A DNA stretch of 64,000 nucleotides from JAIPFM01 sp964494325 (GTDB lineage Bacteria > Planctomycetota > Phycisphaerae > Sedimentisphaerales > Anaerobacaceae): contig CAZBTJ010000001.1 in assembly GCA_964494325.1 (NCBI GenBank), positions 1 through 64,000 on the forward strand, read 5' to 3'. Of the stretch, positions 6,821 to 16,150 are shown one piece after another; positions within the stretch are counted from its first letter, which is position 1; each line of letters opens with the position of its first letter. Under the pieces are notes generated by a model that was given only the letters and a program-made list of their open reading frames with translations, ran no database searches and was not told where the DNA came from. The translations under genes and the position numbers were made by a program.

Positions 6821-9388
6821 ATGGCACATAAAGATAAAAAACAAAACAATGTTGGGTCGAATTCGCCCGTCCCCTCAGATGCGGAGCTTTTTGCCGGCGA
6901 CGTACAGAATGACTACAGCGCGCAAGATATCTTTGCAGGGGACGACTCACTATACCGAGCTTTGGCTCAAGCCACAGAAAAGAGCGTTGAAGCGCCAGAA
7001 GTCCAGGCACCCACGGCACCGAAGAGCCAAAAAGACATGAGGCTCAATCTAAAAAAAGCCCAACTGCCCCAGTTGACGACTCCCAGGTTTTCTCTTTTGC
7101 AGAAAGTCTTACTTGGAGCTATTTCTTTTGTGGTCATCATTTTGTCACTCGCCATATTTAAAACACCTAAAAACTCATATGCAGATGCCAATCTGACTCC
7201 GCCCATTGATATCAATTCCCAGTTGCCACCTGCACTGGAAGTCAATGAGCAAACTGAGAATCAGATTGAGCTGGCCTATAACCTAGCTAACGCACAAACG
7301 CCGCCGAACACCAAGACTCCCGTACACGAAGAATTACCCCTGGACTCGCCCCTTTCATTGAAAATCGCTCAGGACATGTTTGAAGCTGGCCAATATCAGC
7401 GTGCTTATCTGGTCTACCACCAAATACAACAATACCTTCCGCTTGATAATGTTGAAACCGCTTTTTATGATTATTTGACGCTACAAAAAGGACTTTGCCT
7501 CATCATGAATCAAGACTCGGTTAAAGCCCGCCGATCCCTCGCATTGGCAACCAAGAGCCAAACACCGGGTATTCGCGTCATGGCGAACTATTACTTAAGC
7601 ACACTTGAATTGAGCCAAAATCAGTTTATGGCGGCTCGATCCAGGGCCTGTGAAGCCCTGGCCCTATTAGATGGCTTGCCTGTACAGTCTCCTGAATGGC
7701 TGAGCAAACTAAAACAAACCTGCTGCTACCTCGTTGCTCAAGCCACGTCCAAGCAGGCCCTGATTCTACGCAATGCTGACAAAGAGTTGCCTTCCAATCT
7801 TTGCCCTGCCTTGCCTATGATCACTAGTCCATGGTACAAATTTGATGAAACCCAGGTTCGTGATACCTTGGCCAAAGGAAGCGGGCTATTGGCTTCTATT
7901 CTCTTGGCACCCTCCATTTCATCTGACCCAAAAATGCCCCAAACCCCCTGGTCTGTCTCATGCCACAGGATGGCCCTGGATGAATTACTCGCAAGATTTG
8001 GAGCGACCATCGATCTGGAGGTGGTCTGGCATGATGAAGCTAATTTTTCAGAGCACAGAAAGAAGGCCATCTCTCTGTACATAAAGGACGTCACAGACCA
8101 GACAGTCATCAGCCTCGCTGCGGGAAGTGCAGGACTCTTGGCCCAAATTGGCGACGACCGGATGATCCATGTCATGAATCCTGTAAACGCCGCATTGGTC
8201 TCGGAACAGATAGCCATGTTGGCACAAGAAGCCACTACCATGTGGCAACGATATTTATTCTCAAGCACTGAATCACCCAATTTTGCCTATGCCCACTTTA
8301 TCTCTGGCCTTCTATATAAACAGATGTCACTCAAAGCCGAGGCCTTAAGTGAATTCAAACTGGTAGCCGCTCGATACTCCAGAAGCAATCTGGCGCCCTA
8401 TGCCCTGTTGTATTCCAGTCAGGTGAATGAAGAGCTGAAGAATTCGGGTGGTGTAGAAAAAGACCTTAAATTGTTGGTAGAACAGTACCCCGACGTTCCC
8501 ATTATCACTGAAGCCTATATACGCCTTGCCAACGTAATCGCTCAAGCGGGGGATAACAAGGAAGCTGCCAAACTTTACAGAAAAGTCTTCTATTTGAAGC
8601 TTTCAGAAGAATCACGGGTCACATCAGCCCTGAATGCAGGACGCTGCTTCTACGAAACACAAGATTACGCTTCAGCCGAGCTGTGGCTCACACAATACAT
8701 TCAAATGGTACAAGGATCCAATCCTAGTAATAATAAGGAAATCTACCCGGCGTTTTTTATTCTTGGCAAAAGTCTCCTGGCTCAAGGAAAACCTAAAATG
8801 GCCTGTCAAGCCCTTCGCAATGCACTAAAAGGTGTACTTGACAAGGAAGACTACCTGGACGCCATGGGTAGCCTGGTCCAAGGCTATATGAAACAACAAG
8901 ACCTGATGGAAGCCATTGATGTACTCGAGGATGCCTTCAATCCTCAACTGACACCAAGCGACATACTTGAATTGAATCTTCTAAAGAGCGCGGCACTGAG
9001 ACATGCTGGCCTTATGGATCGCGCCATTAAACTGCTCCAAAACAACAAAAACTCAGTCTCTGACCCCTACCTGAATGCCAAGCTCAGTTTTGAATTGAGC
9101 CTAAACCTCATTGAAAAGGGTGAACTCGCTCAAGCCCAAAAGGAATTGAGCCTCACGCTGACCAAAGTTGAGTCAGGTCAATTGGCACATCAGGTGGCAT
9201 TGGCATTGGCGCAGGTGTGCCTGGATCTTAAACAGGAAGACCAAGCAGTATCAGTGTGTCAGAGTCTCCTACAACTTGAATCTGATCCACTGCTGTCCCA
9301 TAAGGCAGCGGAGCTTCTGGCGAAAGCCTATACAAACCAACAGAACTATGACAAAGCAGCACAGGCATTGATAGAACAGTGGAACTAA
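6821..9388 (+). CDS. Single-pass membrane protein with periplasmic TPRs and an STN-like segment
   Basis: An acidic and lysine-rich N-terminal tail of about 90 residues precedes one membrane segment (around residues 92-115, VLLGAISFVVIILSLAIF). About 740 residues of mostly helical repeats follow, which read as tetratricopeptide repeats (many A/L/Y patterned pairs such as KEAAKLYRKVF). Around residues 390-450 a short stretch (SLYIKDVTDQTVISLAAG, then a beta-like MIHVMNP) resembles a secretin/TonB short N-terminal domain. The protein is probably anchored in the inner membrane with its repeats in the periplasm. It is the first gene after a sigma-54 promoter and is followed by a second TPR-like gene. 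A motor scaffold, loosely like PflA of Campylobacter, is a hypothesis. I chose the ATG at 6821 over an upstream TTG; the ribosome site is weak. Confidence 0.7.
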   Translation: MAHKDKKQNNVGSNSPVPSDAELFAGDVQNDYSAQDIFAGDDSLYRALAQATEKSVEAPEVQAPTAPKSQKDMRLNLKKAQLPQLTTPRFSLLQKVLLGAISFVVIILSLAIFKTPKNSYADANLTPPIDINSQLPPALEVNEQTENQIELAYNLANAQTPPNTKTPVHEELPLDSPLSLKIAQDMFEAGQYQRAYLVYHQIQQYLPLDNVETAFYDYLTLQKGLCLIMNQDSVKARRSLALATKSQTPGIRVMANYYLSTLELSQNQFMAARSRACEALALLDGLPVQSPEWLSKLKQTCCYLVAQATSKQALILRNADKELPSNLCPALPMITSPWYKFDETQVRDTLAKGSGLLASILLAPSISSDPKMPQTPWSVSCHRMALDELLARFGATIDLEVVWHDEANFSEHRKKAISLYIKDVTDQTVISLAAGSAGLLAQIGDDRMIHVMNPVNAALVSEQIAMLAQEATTMWQRYLFSSTESPNFAYAHFISGLLYKQMSLKAEALSEFKLVAARYSRSNLAPYALLYSSQVNEELKNSGGVEKDLKLLVEQYPDVPIITEAYIRLANVIAQAGDNKEAAKLYRKVFYLKLSEESRVTSALNAGRCFYETQDYASAELWLTQYIQMVQGSNPSNNKEIYPAFFILGKSLLAQGKPKMACQALRNALKGVLDKEDYLDAMGSLVQGYMKQQDLMEAIDVLEDAFNPQLTPSDILELNLLKSAALRHAGLMDRAIKLLQNNKNSVSDPYLNAKLSFELSLNLIEKGELAQAQKELSLTLTKVESGQLAHQVALALAQVCLDLKQEDQAVSVCQSLLQLESDPLLSHKAAELLAKAYTNQQNYDKAAQALIEQWN

Positions 9389-9393
9389 TCACC

Positions 9394-10224
9394 ATGAACA
9401 GAACCCAAACACATAGGCATTTGAGATCCTGGCGACTTTTGACGCTGGCCATGATCCTTATGGGGTCGTCCATTGGATTCGGAAAGGCAAAACCCACGCC
9501 TGAGGATCGGACAGCAAGCAATGATATGCTACTTTCCAACCTGCCCAACACACAAACAACTCGAGACATCTGGCGTGACCGAACCAGCCCACCCCCAAAA
9601 CATGGCCCAGAAACCCAGAGCAGAAAAAAGCTTCAAGACACATTGAACAAGTTGAAATCCCTACGATTCGCAGATCTCGAAGAACCAGAAACGCTGGCCA
9701 CGGCTCAGACTGCAGACCAGACAGACGCCAATATCATGCCCGAACCCACCGTCCAGAAACCTATCATAATCATAAGACCACCAGCACCAAAAGCCGTTGC
9801 AGACGCGATAAGCACGGTCCCCGCACCCAACTCAAGATTGACCAAGCAAACAACGGACGCCTTAACTAAGTTGGCACAATCTCCGAAAAAACTACAAAAA
9901 CCGGAATCACTGGGCCAAATACTATTCCAGGGCAAGGCCTATTCAGAAGCAGCCCTCTGCTATGAAGAGGCACTCAAACGTCTAAACATTGAATCCCTTG
10001 CGGGATCTGAGGACAAGGAGTGGCTTCTATTTCAGATTGGCAATTGCTACCCACAGTCGGATCCTCAAAAAGCCATGAGAATATACAAGCAACTCATTTT
10101 AGAATACCCTCACAGCCTTTGGTCTGAGTTGGTCAGGGTCAAGGGGCAATGGATCACCTGGGAACTCAGAGACAAACCCAAAACACTAGTGAACGAAATA
10201 AAGGCAAGAGCAAACAAGAAGTGA
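9394..10224 (+). CDS. Exported TPR-like protein of the flagellar operon
   Basis: The product has a signal peptide (LRSWRLLTLAMILMGSSIGF, cleavage near GFGKA), a long low-complexity Pro/Thr-rich middle, and a C-terminal helical pair that reads as a tetratricopeptide unit (GKAYSEAALCYEEALK, then DPQKAMRIYKQLILEYP). It begins 5 bases after the stop of the large TPR membrane protein, so the two are probably co-translated partners in the periplasm. I do not recognise the family. The ATG at 9394 was chosen over an upstream GTG because it places the signal peptide correctly. Confidence 0.65.
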   Translation: MNRTQTHRHLRSWRLLTLAMILMGSSIGFGKAKPTPEDRTASNDMLLSNLPNTQTTRDIWRDRTSPPPKHGPETQSRKKLQDTLNKLKSLRFADLEEPETLATAQTADQTDANIMPEPTVQKPIIIIRPPAPKAVADAISTVPAPNSRLTKQTTDALTKLAQSPKKLQKPESLGQILFQGKAYSEAALCYEEALKRLNIESLAGSEDKEWLLFQIGNCYPQSDPQKAMRIYKQLILEYPHSLWSELVRVKGQWITWELRDKPKTLVNEIKARANKK

Positions 10225-10250
10225 AGCACAATACAAAGCGGGCAAATACC

Positions 10251-11735
10251 ATGACAACAATGCCTCAAACAACGCAAACCAATAGGATCTCAGCCACCCG
10301 GGCTGTCAATGGCAGTGTCTTAATAATTGACCATGATCAAGCTGCCACACAAATACTGCTGGGAATAATGGCCCAACAATCCATCCGTGCGACAGTGGCT
10401 TCTAACTATGACAAAGCTCAGGATTCACTCAATAAGCATAGTTATAACCTGGTTTTTTCTGGCGTATTGTCTGAAACTTCATCCTGGTTTGCTCAGTGGC
10501 AGCAATGCGTAAAATTGCTTAAGACGATTCGAGCTCAAGCGCCAGAAGTGGTCACCATTTTGATGGCATGCATGAAAGGTCACACCCCCCACCAATTGTC
10601 CGAATGTGTTGTGGACGCCCTCCATGCAGGATTCAACGATGTCTTGCTAAAACCACTTCAAAAAAGCAAAGTGCTTGAGCTGGTTAACAAGACGCTGCCC
10701 AACCATCCGGTTCACAACTGCGTGACAACCGACACTGGTAATCACGCCATTGAAAACACACTGGTCGGCGCAAGCCCCAAGTTGGCCCAGACCATCAATC
10801 TGGCCAAAAAAATTGCCCCCACATCCATCCCAGTCCTGATCAACGGTGAAAGCGGCACTGGCAAAGAACTAATCTCATATCTGATTCATCAGTATAGCAA
10901 AAGAAATCACGGCCCATATATCCGAGTTAATTGTGCAGCACTTAGTGACACTCTGCTGGAAAGTGAATTGTTTGGACATGAAAAAGGGGCGTTTACTGGC
11001 GCCTACACACAACGCAAAGGCCGATTCGAAATGGCCCACACCGGCACCCTGCTATTGGATGAAATAACGGAAACGCCACTCAATTTCCAGGCCAAGCTAC
11101 TCCGCGTGCTTGAGCAACAGGATTTTGAGCGGGTGGGTGGTAACACCAGTATCCAGGTCAATGTGCGCATTATCAGCACAAGCAACAAGGATCTGCTTCA
11201 AGAAGTTGCTGAGGGACGATTCAGACAAGATCTGTATTATCGACTCAGTGGTGTACGTATTCTACTGGCCCCCTTGAGGAACCGCCTTGAAGATATGGCC
11301 GACCTGACATGGTATTTTGTCAACCAGTATGCCCAACAGTCACAACGACAAATTACACAACTAGCGCCCTGCATGATGGATCTATTTGCAAAATACCATT
11401 GGCCTGGCAATGTTAGACAATTAAGAAACGTCATTCGCACCAGTTTGGTTTTGGGCTCCGGCCAAATTTTGTCGCTGGCAGATGTATCCTGGTTGTTTGA
11501 TGAACTGCAACCTATACCACAGAACAATTCACCGCAGCCACAGGATCGAGTCGCAGACTTACAAACCCTCTGCGGCATGCCATTAGAGCATATAGAAAAA
11601 CATGCCATCTTGAATACCCTCGATCAAACCAGCGGTAACCAAACCAAAGCTGCCAAGATTTTGGGCATCAGTGATCGCACATTAAGAGTCAAAATCAAGC
11701 GATATCGAGAACAAGGCAGTTTACAACCTGCTTAA
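10251..11735 (+). CDS. Second sigma-54-dependent activator with receiver lacking the phospho-Asp
   Basis: The protein has a receiver-like, AAA+ and Fis-type layout of 494 residues. The AAA+ core is intact: Walker A is GESGTGKE, the sigma-54 loop is a canonical GAFTGA (residues 246-251), Walker B is TLLLDEITE, and an R-finger region follows. The C-terminal helix-turn-helix contains NQTKAAKILGISDRTLRVKI. In the receiver, the acidic residues after beta-1 are present (IIDHDQ), but the beta-3 position that should hold the phosphorylated Asp reads LVFSGVL. The lysine before the final helix is kept (LLKPLQ). Its activity is therefore probably not set by phosphotransfer. I chose the ATG at 10251, since the frame is open upstream but overlaps the previous gene. 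fliL follows 38 bases later. Confidence 0.85.
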   Translation: MTTMPQTTQTNRISATRAVNGSVLIIDHDQAATQILLGIMAQQSIRATVASNYDKAQDSLNKHSYNLVFSGVLSETSSWFAQWQQCVKLLKTIRAQAPEVVTILMACMKGHTPHQLSECVVDALHAGFNDVLLKPLQKSKVLELVNKTLPNHPVHNCVTTDTGNHAIENTLVGASPKLAQTINLAKKIAPTSIPVLINGESGTGKELISYLIHQYSKRNHGPYIRVNCAALSDTLLESELFGHEKGAFTGAYTQRKGRFEMAHTGTLLLDEITETPLNFQAKLLRVLEQQDFERVGGNTSIQVNVRIISTSNKDLLQEVAEGRFRQDLYYRLSGVRILLAPLRNRLEDMADLTWYFVNQYAQQSQRQITQLAPCMMDLFAKYHWPGNVRQLRNVIRTSLVLGSGQILSLADVSWLFDELQPIPQNNSPQPQDRVADLQTLCGMPLEHIEKHAILNTLDQTSGNQTKAAKILGISDRTLRVKIKRYREQGSLQPA

Positions 11736-11773
11736 GACCTGAAAATATAAACCGTAAAAAAAGGCAACTAGTC

Positions 11774-12367
11774 ATGGCAGAAGAGCATGAAGAAAAGACA
11801 TCCGAGCAAGAGGGCGAGGATAGTCAGGACAATCAGAAGACCCACAAGAAAAAAGAGAAGATTATAACCTGGTCTATCATGGGCAGTATTATTCTTGTAT
11901 TTGCCCTCGCCGGTTTTTCCCTGGGCAAAATCCTCGTTGAGACTCTTAAACCTGTCCCGATTGTGGCGGCTCAAATCGCGGGCAATACGAAGTCGCAGCC
12001 AGAAACCCCCAAGCCAAAACAACCGATTATTGGATCTGAAAAAACCTGGTTCTATAAAGATCTGGAGGCCGTGGTTGCCAATCTGGACGAACCTGGTGCG
12101 ACCAGATATGTGCGTACAACCCTCACCTTGGAGATTTCTAATGCACTGGATGAAAAAGAGGGAAGGACTCTTCTGGAATCAAAGACACCACACCTAAGAA
12201 ACTGGCTCACCATTTATCTTGCCAGTCTCTCCTTAGACGACGCACTAGGAGAAAAAAATATTAAACGTATTCAAAGTGACGTCTTGGACGCCTTTAACCA
12301 AAAACTGTTTCCTGATGGTCAACCTCAAATCAGCCGAATTTTACTTGATGAATTTGCGATTCAATAG
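11774..12367 (+). CDS. fliL: Flagellar basal-body-associated protein FliL
   Basis: The product has a highly charged cytoplasmic N-terminus, one membrane segment around residues 37-58 (IMGSIILVFALAGFSLGKIL) and a periplasmic domain of about 130 residues. That domain has the FliL pattern: FYKDLEAVVANLDEP, a beta strand TRYVRTTLTLEIS, and a final LLDEFAIQ. FliL interacts with the stator and tunes torque. Its place directly before fliM and fliN is standard. The start follows AAGG at about 10 nt. Confidence 0.85.
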   Translation: MAEEHEEKTSEQEGEDSQDNQKTHKKKEKIITWSIMGSIILVFALAGFSLGKILVETLKPVPIVAAQIAGNTKSQPETPKPKQPIIGSEKTWFYKDLEAVVANLDEPGATRYVRTTLTLEISNALDEKEGRTLLESKTPHLRNWLTIYLASLSLDDALGEKNIKRIQSDVLDAFNQKLFPDGQPQISRILLDEFAIQ

Positions 12368-12379
12368 CTTCTAAATCCT

Positions 12380-13297
12380 ATGCAAAACAGACTTAAAATG
12401 CAGCAAATACTGGCCGCAATCGGATCTTCGCCTGAACATGTCGAGGCCGATGAGATCTCCCATGAAGCCTATGACTGGCATCAGGTTAGATACTTTGACG
12501 CACCTCAGCTCCAAGCCGTGGAAGATTTGGGTGACAAGGTCGCTCCTTTTTTTGCAGCCACACTAAAGCGAGCCTTCAGAACTGATTTTTCGGTTGAACT
12601 CACACAGGTCAACCAGACAACTTTTTTGCAGTACAAGAAAAAAACGCTTGAACAGAACAGCTTCATGACCTTTGAAACAGAAGACAAGAAGCTATGTGGT
12701 GCTCTGGCTCTGCCCAAAGCCACTACGCAAGACTGGGTCTCACGCCTTCTCGGGGGCTCCGGAGAAGGCAAAACTTTGTCTCAATTGGAGATTACGCTCC
12801 TTTCAGACATCGCGGTCTCTTTTGTTGAAGCATTTTCCTCCTCCAATGAGTACACACTTCATGCACAACCGCCGTTGGCCCCTGGGGAAATATCCACACA
12901 GGTCGAGGATACAATGGAGCTCTCCACCTTGACTTTCTCCTATAAAGAAGAAGAGGCCACTGAGGAAGCCATTCAAACTGTGACACTCATGATGCCCTGC
13001 ATTCAACTGGCAACTACGCTAAAAAGTATTGTTCTCCCGGTGGTCCCTTCTCAGAACAAACTATCTGAGGCCATGCGCGAACATGTCAACAATGTGGCCA
13101 TTGAAATCACCGCCGAGTTTGGGCACACCCAGCTCACCCTGGAACAGGCCATGAGCTTGAACGTGGGAGATGTCCTCCTCTTGGACAAAGAGCTGGATGA
13201 CCCAATGACACTCAAAATAAATAATCGCCTGGTTTTTTACTGCAAACCAGCTCAGTGTGAAGATCAATATGCCGTCATAGTGACACAGAACGCCTGA
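12380..13297 (+). CDS. fliM: Flagellar motor switch protein FliM, divergent
   Basis: FliM sits in the cytoplasmic C-ring and controls rotation direction. The middle domain begins with a family-like pattern (YDWHQVRYFDAPQLQAVEDL). The last 80 residues form a SpoA/FliN-like domain (VAIEITAEFGHTQLTLEQA, then LNVGDVLLLD). The order fliL-fliM-fliN is typical. The N-terminal CheY-P-binding motif of FliM (LSQDEIDALL type) is not present in that form; there is only a weak MQQILAAIG. No clear ribosome site precedes the ATG, so translation may be coupled to fliL, 12 bases upstream. At 305 residues it is slightly short for the family. Confidence 0.82.
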   Translation: MQNRLKMQQILAAIGSSPEHVEADEISHEAYDWHQVRYFDAPQLQAVEDLGDKVAPFFAATLKRAFRTDFSVELTQVNQTTFLQYKKKTLEQNSFMTFETEDKKLCGALALPKATTQDWVSRLLGGSGEGKTLSQLEITLLSDIAVSFVEAFSSSNEYTLHAQPPLAPGEISTQVEDTMELSTLTFSYKEEEATEEAIQTVTLMMPCIQLATTLKSIVLPVVPSQNKLSEAMREHVNNVAIEITAEFGHTQLTLEQAMSLNVGDVLLLDKELDDPMTLKINNRLVFYCKPAQCEDQYAVIVTQNA

Positions 13298-13339
13298 TCG
13301 CGTTTGGAACACTCGACTCTTAAACAAGGAACAGCCCAT

Positions 13340-13726
13340 ATGGCGAAGAAAGCTGCAAAAAAAACTGCTGACAAAGTGGACGGAGAAGCCGCCACAGACG
13401 ACAAGGTTCAGGCTCAAGCCGTTGAGTTTCCCGCCGCCGAAGAAGGGGGTGGTTCAGGCGCAACCTCCAGTCTTGACATCCTACTTGACATGGACGTCGC
13501 CGTAACTGTGGCCGTAGGGCAAACTGAAATCTCCATTCAAAAGCTATTAAAACTCAGCCCGGGCGCAGTCATCAAACTGGACAAATCCATTGCCGAGCCT
13601 GTTGACCTATATATAAAGAATGCAAAATTTGCCACAGGTCAGGTGGTGGTCGTGGAAGACAAATTTGCCATCAAAATCAAGGAAATTCTGGGGGCCACAG
13701 CAGAGGGTACCCCAGAAAACAATTAA
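13340..13726 (+). CDS. fliN: Flagellar motor switch protein FliN
   Basis: The last 75 residues are a SpoA domain with the FliN pattern: LDILLDMDVAVTVAVGQTEI, KLLKLSPGAVIKLDKSIAEP, then VVVVEDKFAIKIKEI. The first 50 residues are Lys/Ala- and Glu-rich and look disordered, as in many FliN proteins. FliN forms the bottom of the C-ring with FliM and helps export. AAGGA 9 nt upstream fixes the ATG at 13340 rather than an earlier one at 13304. Confidence 0.93.
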   Translation: MAKKAAKKTADKVDGEAATDDKVQAQAVEFPAAEEGGGSGATSSLDILLDMDVAVTVAVGQTEISIQKLLKLSPGAVIKLDKSIAEPVDLYIKNAKFATGQVVVVEDKFAIKIKEILGATAEGTPENN

Positions 13727-13763
13727 TCCATTATACTAACTGTTAACAGGAGCACGTGGCTTC

Positions 13764-15881
13764 ATGGCCAAGGAAATTGAAAGCGCAGAAAGCCTAAAAG
13801 GGGCATCTCAAAGCAATGTCATTATGGCTGTGGGTATTGTCACGGTCCTGGCGACCCTGCTGGTTCGCATGCCCACACCTCTGCTCGACATGCTTCTGGC
13901 CTGTAGTATTTCCTTATCCATTGCCGTTCTAATAGTCACATTATCTGCCAAGGAAGCCTTGGAGCTGTCCACATTCCCTTCTCTGCTACTGTTTGTCACA
14001 CTCTTCAGATTATCACTCAATGTGGCTTCTACCCGCCTTATCCTACTCCAGGGTGATGCAGGCCGTATTGTGCAGACCTTTGGCGACTTTGTGGCCGGCG
14101 GTAGCTTCGTGGTGGGCCTCGTTATCTTCCTGATCTTGTTTGTGATTCAGTTCATTGTGGTCACCAAGGGTGCTGAGCGTATTAGTGAAGTATCTGCACG
14201 TTTTACCCTGGACGCCACACCCGGTAAACAAATGGCCATCGATGCCGATCTCAATGCTGGCATGATCACTGAGACCCAGGCCAATGAACGTCGCTTGAAG
14301 ATTGTCAAAGAAAGTGAATTCTATGGGGCCATGGATGGTGCCAGTAAATTCATCCGCGGTGATGCCAAGGCTGGCATCATCATCACCATCGTGAATGTCA
14401 TTGGCGGTATCTGCATTGGCTATTCTGACGGCATGAATCTTACCACGGCCATGGAGACTTACTCCATACTATCGATTGGTGATGGTCTGGTCAGTCAAAT
14501 CCCATCCATGATCATCTCCATCAGTTCTGGTTTTCTGGTGACAAAAATATCATCCAGCAAAAGTGTGGGCCAAGATCTCTCGGGGCAATTTCTAAAATCA
14601 GCTCAGCCCCTGACGATTGCCTCGGTTATTATTGCAGCCATGGCATTGGTGCCAGGTTTGCCACCCATTCCCTTTCTACTGCTTGCAGCAGGTACAGGCC
14701 TGACAAGTCGCCTTGCGGGTCGCGTGTCCAAAGAACAAGAAGCAGACAAGAAGGCACCGGCCACCAAAAACAAACCTGCCAAACAACCTGTTGAAGATCT
14801 CCTTGACGTGGATCGCTTGTCCGTACAGGTTGGCCTACGTCTGATCAGTCTGGTAGACCCCAACAAAGAAAGCACAATTTTTGATCGTATTGGTGCCCTG
14901 CGCAGACGCTTCGCCCAAGAGCTCGGAATCATCGTGCCGTTGGTACGTCTCAGGGACAACGTCAACCTTCCGCCCAACACCTATGAAATTCGCCTGTTTG
15001 ACCACACCATTGCCACGGGTCAACTCGAACCCAACATGCTGTTGGCCATGGACTCAGGTGATTCACCTGTCAAGCTGGATGGCATTGAAACCTCTGAACC
15101 GGTATACGGATTACCCGCGCTATGGATCCCGGAAACAGACAGGGAAAAGGCCGAGCTCAGTGGTCACACAGTCATCGATCCTGAGTCCGTGTTTATCACC
15201 CACCTGTCAGAAACCCTGCGAAAACATGCCCACGAATTGATCACACGAGAAGACGTGCAATTGCTCGTCGATCGTTTGGCTGGCACTCAACCGTCACTGG
15301 TGCGTGATGTCGTCGGCGAATTCGTATCCGTGGGCATGCTGCAACGCATTCTCAAGAATCTGCTAGCTCACGGAATTCCAGTGCGTGAGCTAGGCACCAT
15401 CCTGGAATCGTTGGGAGAACATGCTGGAAAGACAAAAAATGCAGACGTGCTCACAGAAATGGCACGCAAGGATCTCAAACGCACTATTACAGATCAATAC
15501 AAAAATCAACAAGGCAAGGTCTTGGCCATCACATTGGATCCAAATCTTGAGTATCACATGTTAAATCAGTTGCGTCAGGAAGGGGATCGTCTCAATCTGA
15601 TGCTGGATTCAGAAACCACCATGGCGTTTAGTCAACAGGTTGCAGAAACCTGGAAAGAAGCCACCGATAAGGGCCTGGACGACCTAGTGCTTCTGTGTGA
15701 TTCCCGACTACGATCCAACGTGGCCTCCATGTTGGCTCGCGTGATCTCAACATTACCAATTATTGCATATGATGAAATAGTGGTGGGTACAGACATTGAA
15801 CCCATTGGCACGGTATCCCTGAGTCAAGACCAAAGTCAGGCGCTGACTCAGCACCAAGCGCCCCTGGCAGTGAGTTCATGA
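13764..15881 (+). CDS. flhA: Flagellar export apparatus protein FlhA
   Basis: This 705-residue protein forms the cytoplasmic gate ring of the flagellar type III export machine. The N-terminal half has about eight membrane segments, including the highly conserved FRLSLNVASTRLIL and the FHIPEP-type loop (TKGAERISEVSARFTLDATP GKQMAIDADLNAG region). The C-terminal half is the soluble nonamer-forming domain. Length is standard for the family (about 690-710). An AGGAG precedes the start by about 12 nt. Usually flhF and flhG follow flhA; here a tiny membrane protein and fliA follow instead. Confidence 0.97.
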   Translation: MAKEIESAESLKGASQSNVIMAVGIVTVLATLLVRMPTPLLDMLLACSISLSIAVLIVTLSAKEALELSTFPSLLLFVTLFRLSLNVASTRLILLQGDAGRIVQTFGDFVAGGSFVVGLVIFLILFVIQFIVVTKGAERISEVSARFTLDATPGKQMAIDADLNAGMITETQANERRLKIVKESEFYGAMDGASKFIRGDAKAGIIITIVNVIGGICIGYSDGMNLTTAMETYSILSIGDGLVSQIPSMIISISSGFLVTKISSSKSVGQDLSGQFLKSAQPLTIASVIIAAMALVPGLPPIPFLLLAAGTGLTSRLAGRVSKEQEADKKAPATKNKPAKQPVEDLLDVDRLSVQVGLRLISLVDPNKESTIFDRIGALRRRFAQELGIIVPLVRLRDNVNLPPNTYEIRLFDHTIATGQLEPNMLLAMDSGDSPVKLDGIETSEPVYGLPALWIPETDREKAELSGHTVIDPESVFITHLSETLRKHAHELITREDVQLLVDRLAGTQPSLVRDVVGEFVSVGMLQRILKNLLAHGIPVRELGTILESLGEHAGKTKNADVLTEMARKDLKRTITDQYKNQQGKVLAITLDPNLEYHMLNQLRQEGDRLNLMLDSETTMAFSQQVAETWKEATDKGLDDLVLLCDSRLRSNVASMLARVISTLPIIAYDEIVVGTDIEPIGTVSLSQDQSQALTQHQAPLAVSS

Positions 15882-15904
15882 TAGATAAGCAGGAATGACC
15901 CTTT

Positions 15905-16150
15905 ATGATCATTAACTCAAAAACCTGTTCGATGAAAATAGCCATTGTTGCCTTCTTTGGCGTGGCCTGCATAGGTGCTCTGTGTCAACTTTCGCCCTGG
16001 ACCTGTAGTAAACGTGCCCTCATTTGTGCCGTGATCATTTATGCCCTGTGTCGTGGCGCTGTGAAGGTGGTTAACAGGATCATCCTGAATGCCTTAGTAA
16101 AAAGTCAGCTGAACAAACAAGAGGAATCTGTCAGTGGCAGCCATGAATAA
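15905..16150 (+). CDS. Small two-pass membrane protein between flhA and fliA
   Basis: This 81-residue protein has two hydrophobic segments (about residues 11-28, IAIVAFFGVACIGALCQL, and 37-55, RALICAVIIYALCRGAVKVV). Between them is a short Cys-containing loop, and the tail is charged. I do not recognise it. It has AGGA 10 nt before the ATG. Its last 17 bases overlap the GTG start of fliA, which implies translational coupling. It occupies the place that flhF and flhG hold in many flagellar operons, but it is not homologous to them as far as I can see. Confidence 0.6.
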   Translation: MIINSKTCSMKIAIVAFFGVACIGALCQLSPWTCSKRALICAVIIYALCRGAVKVVNRIILNALVKSQLNKQEESVSGSHE

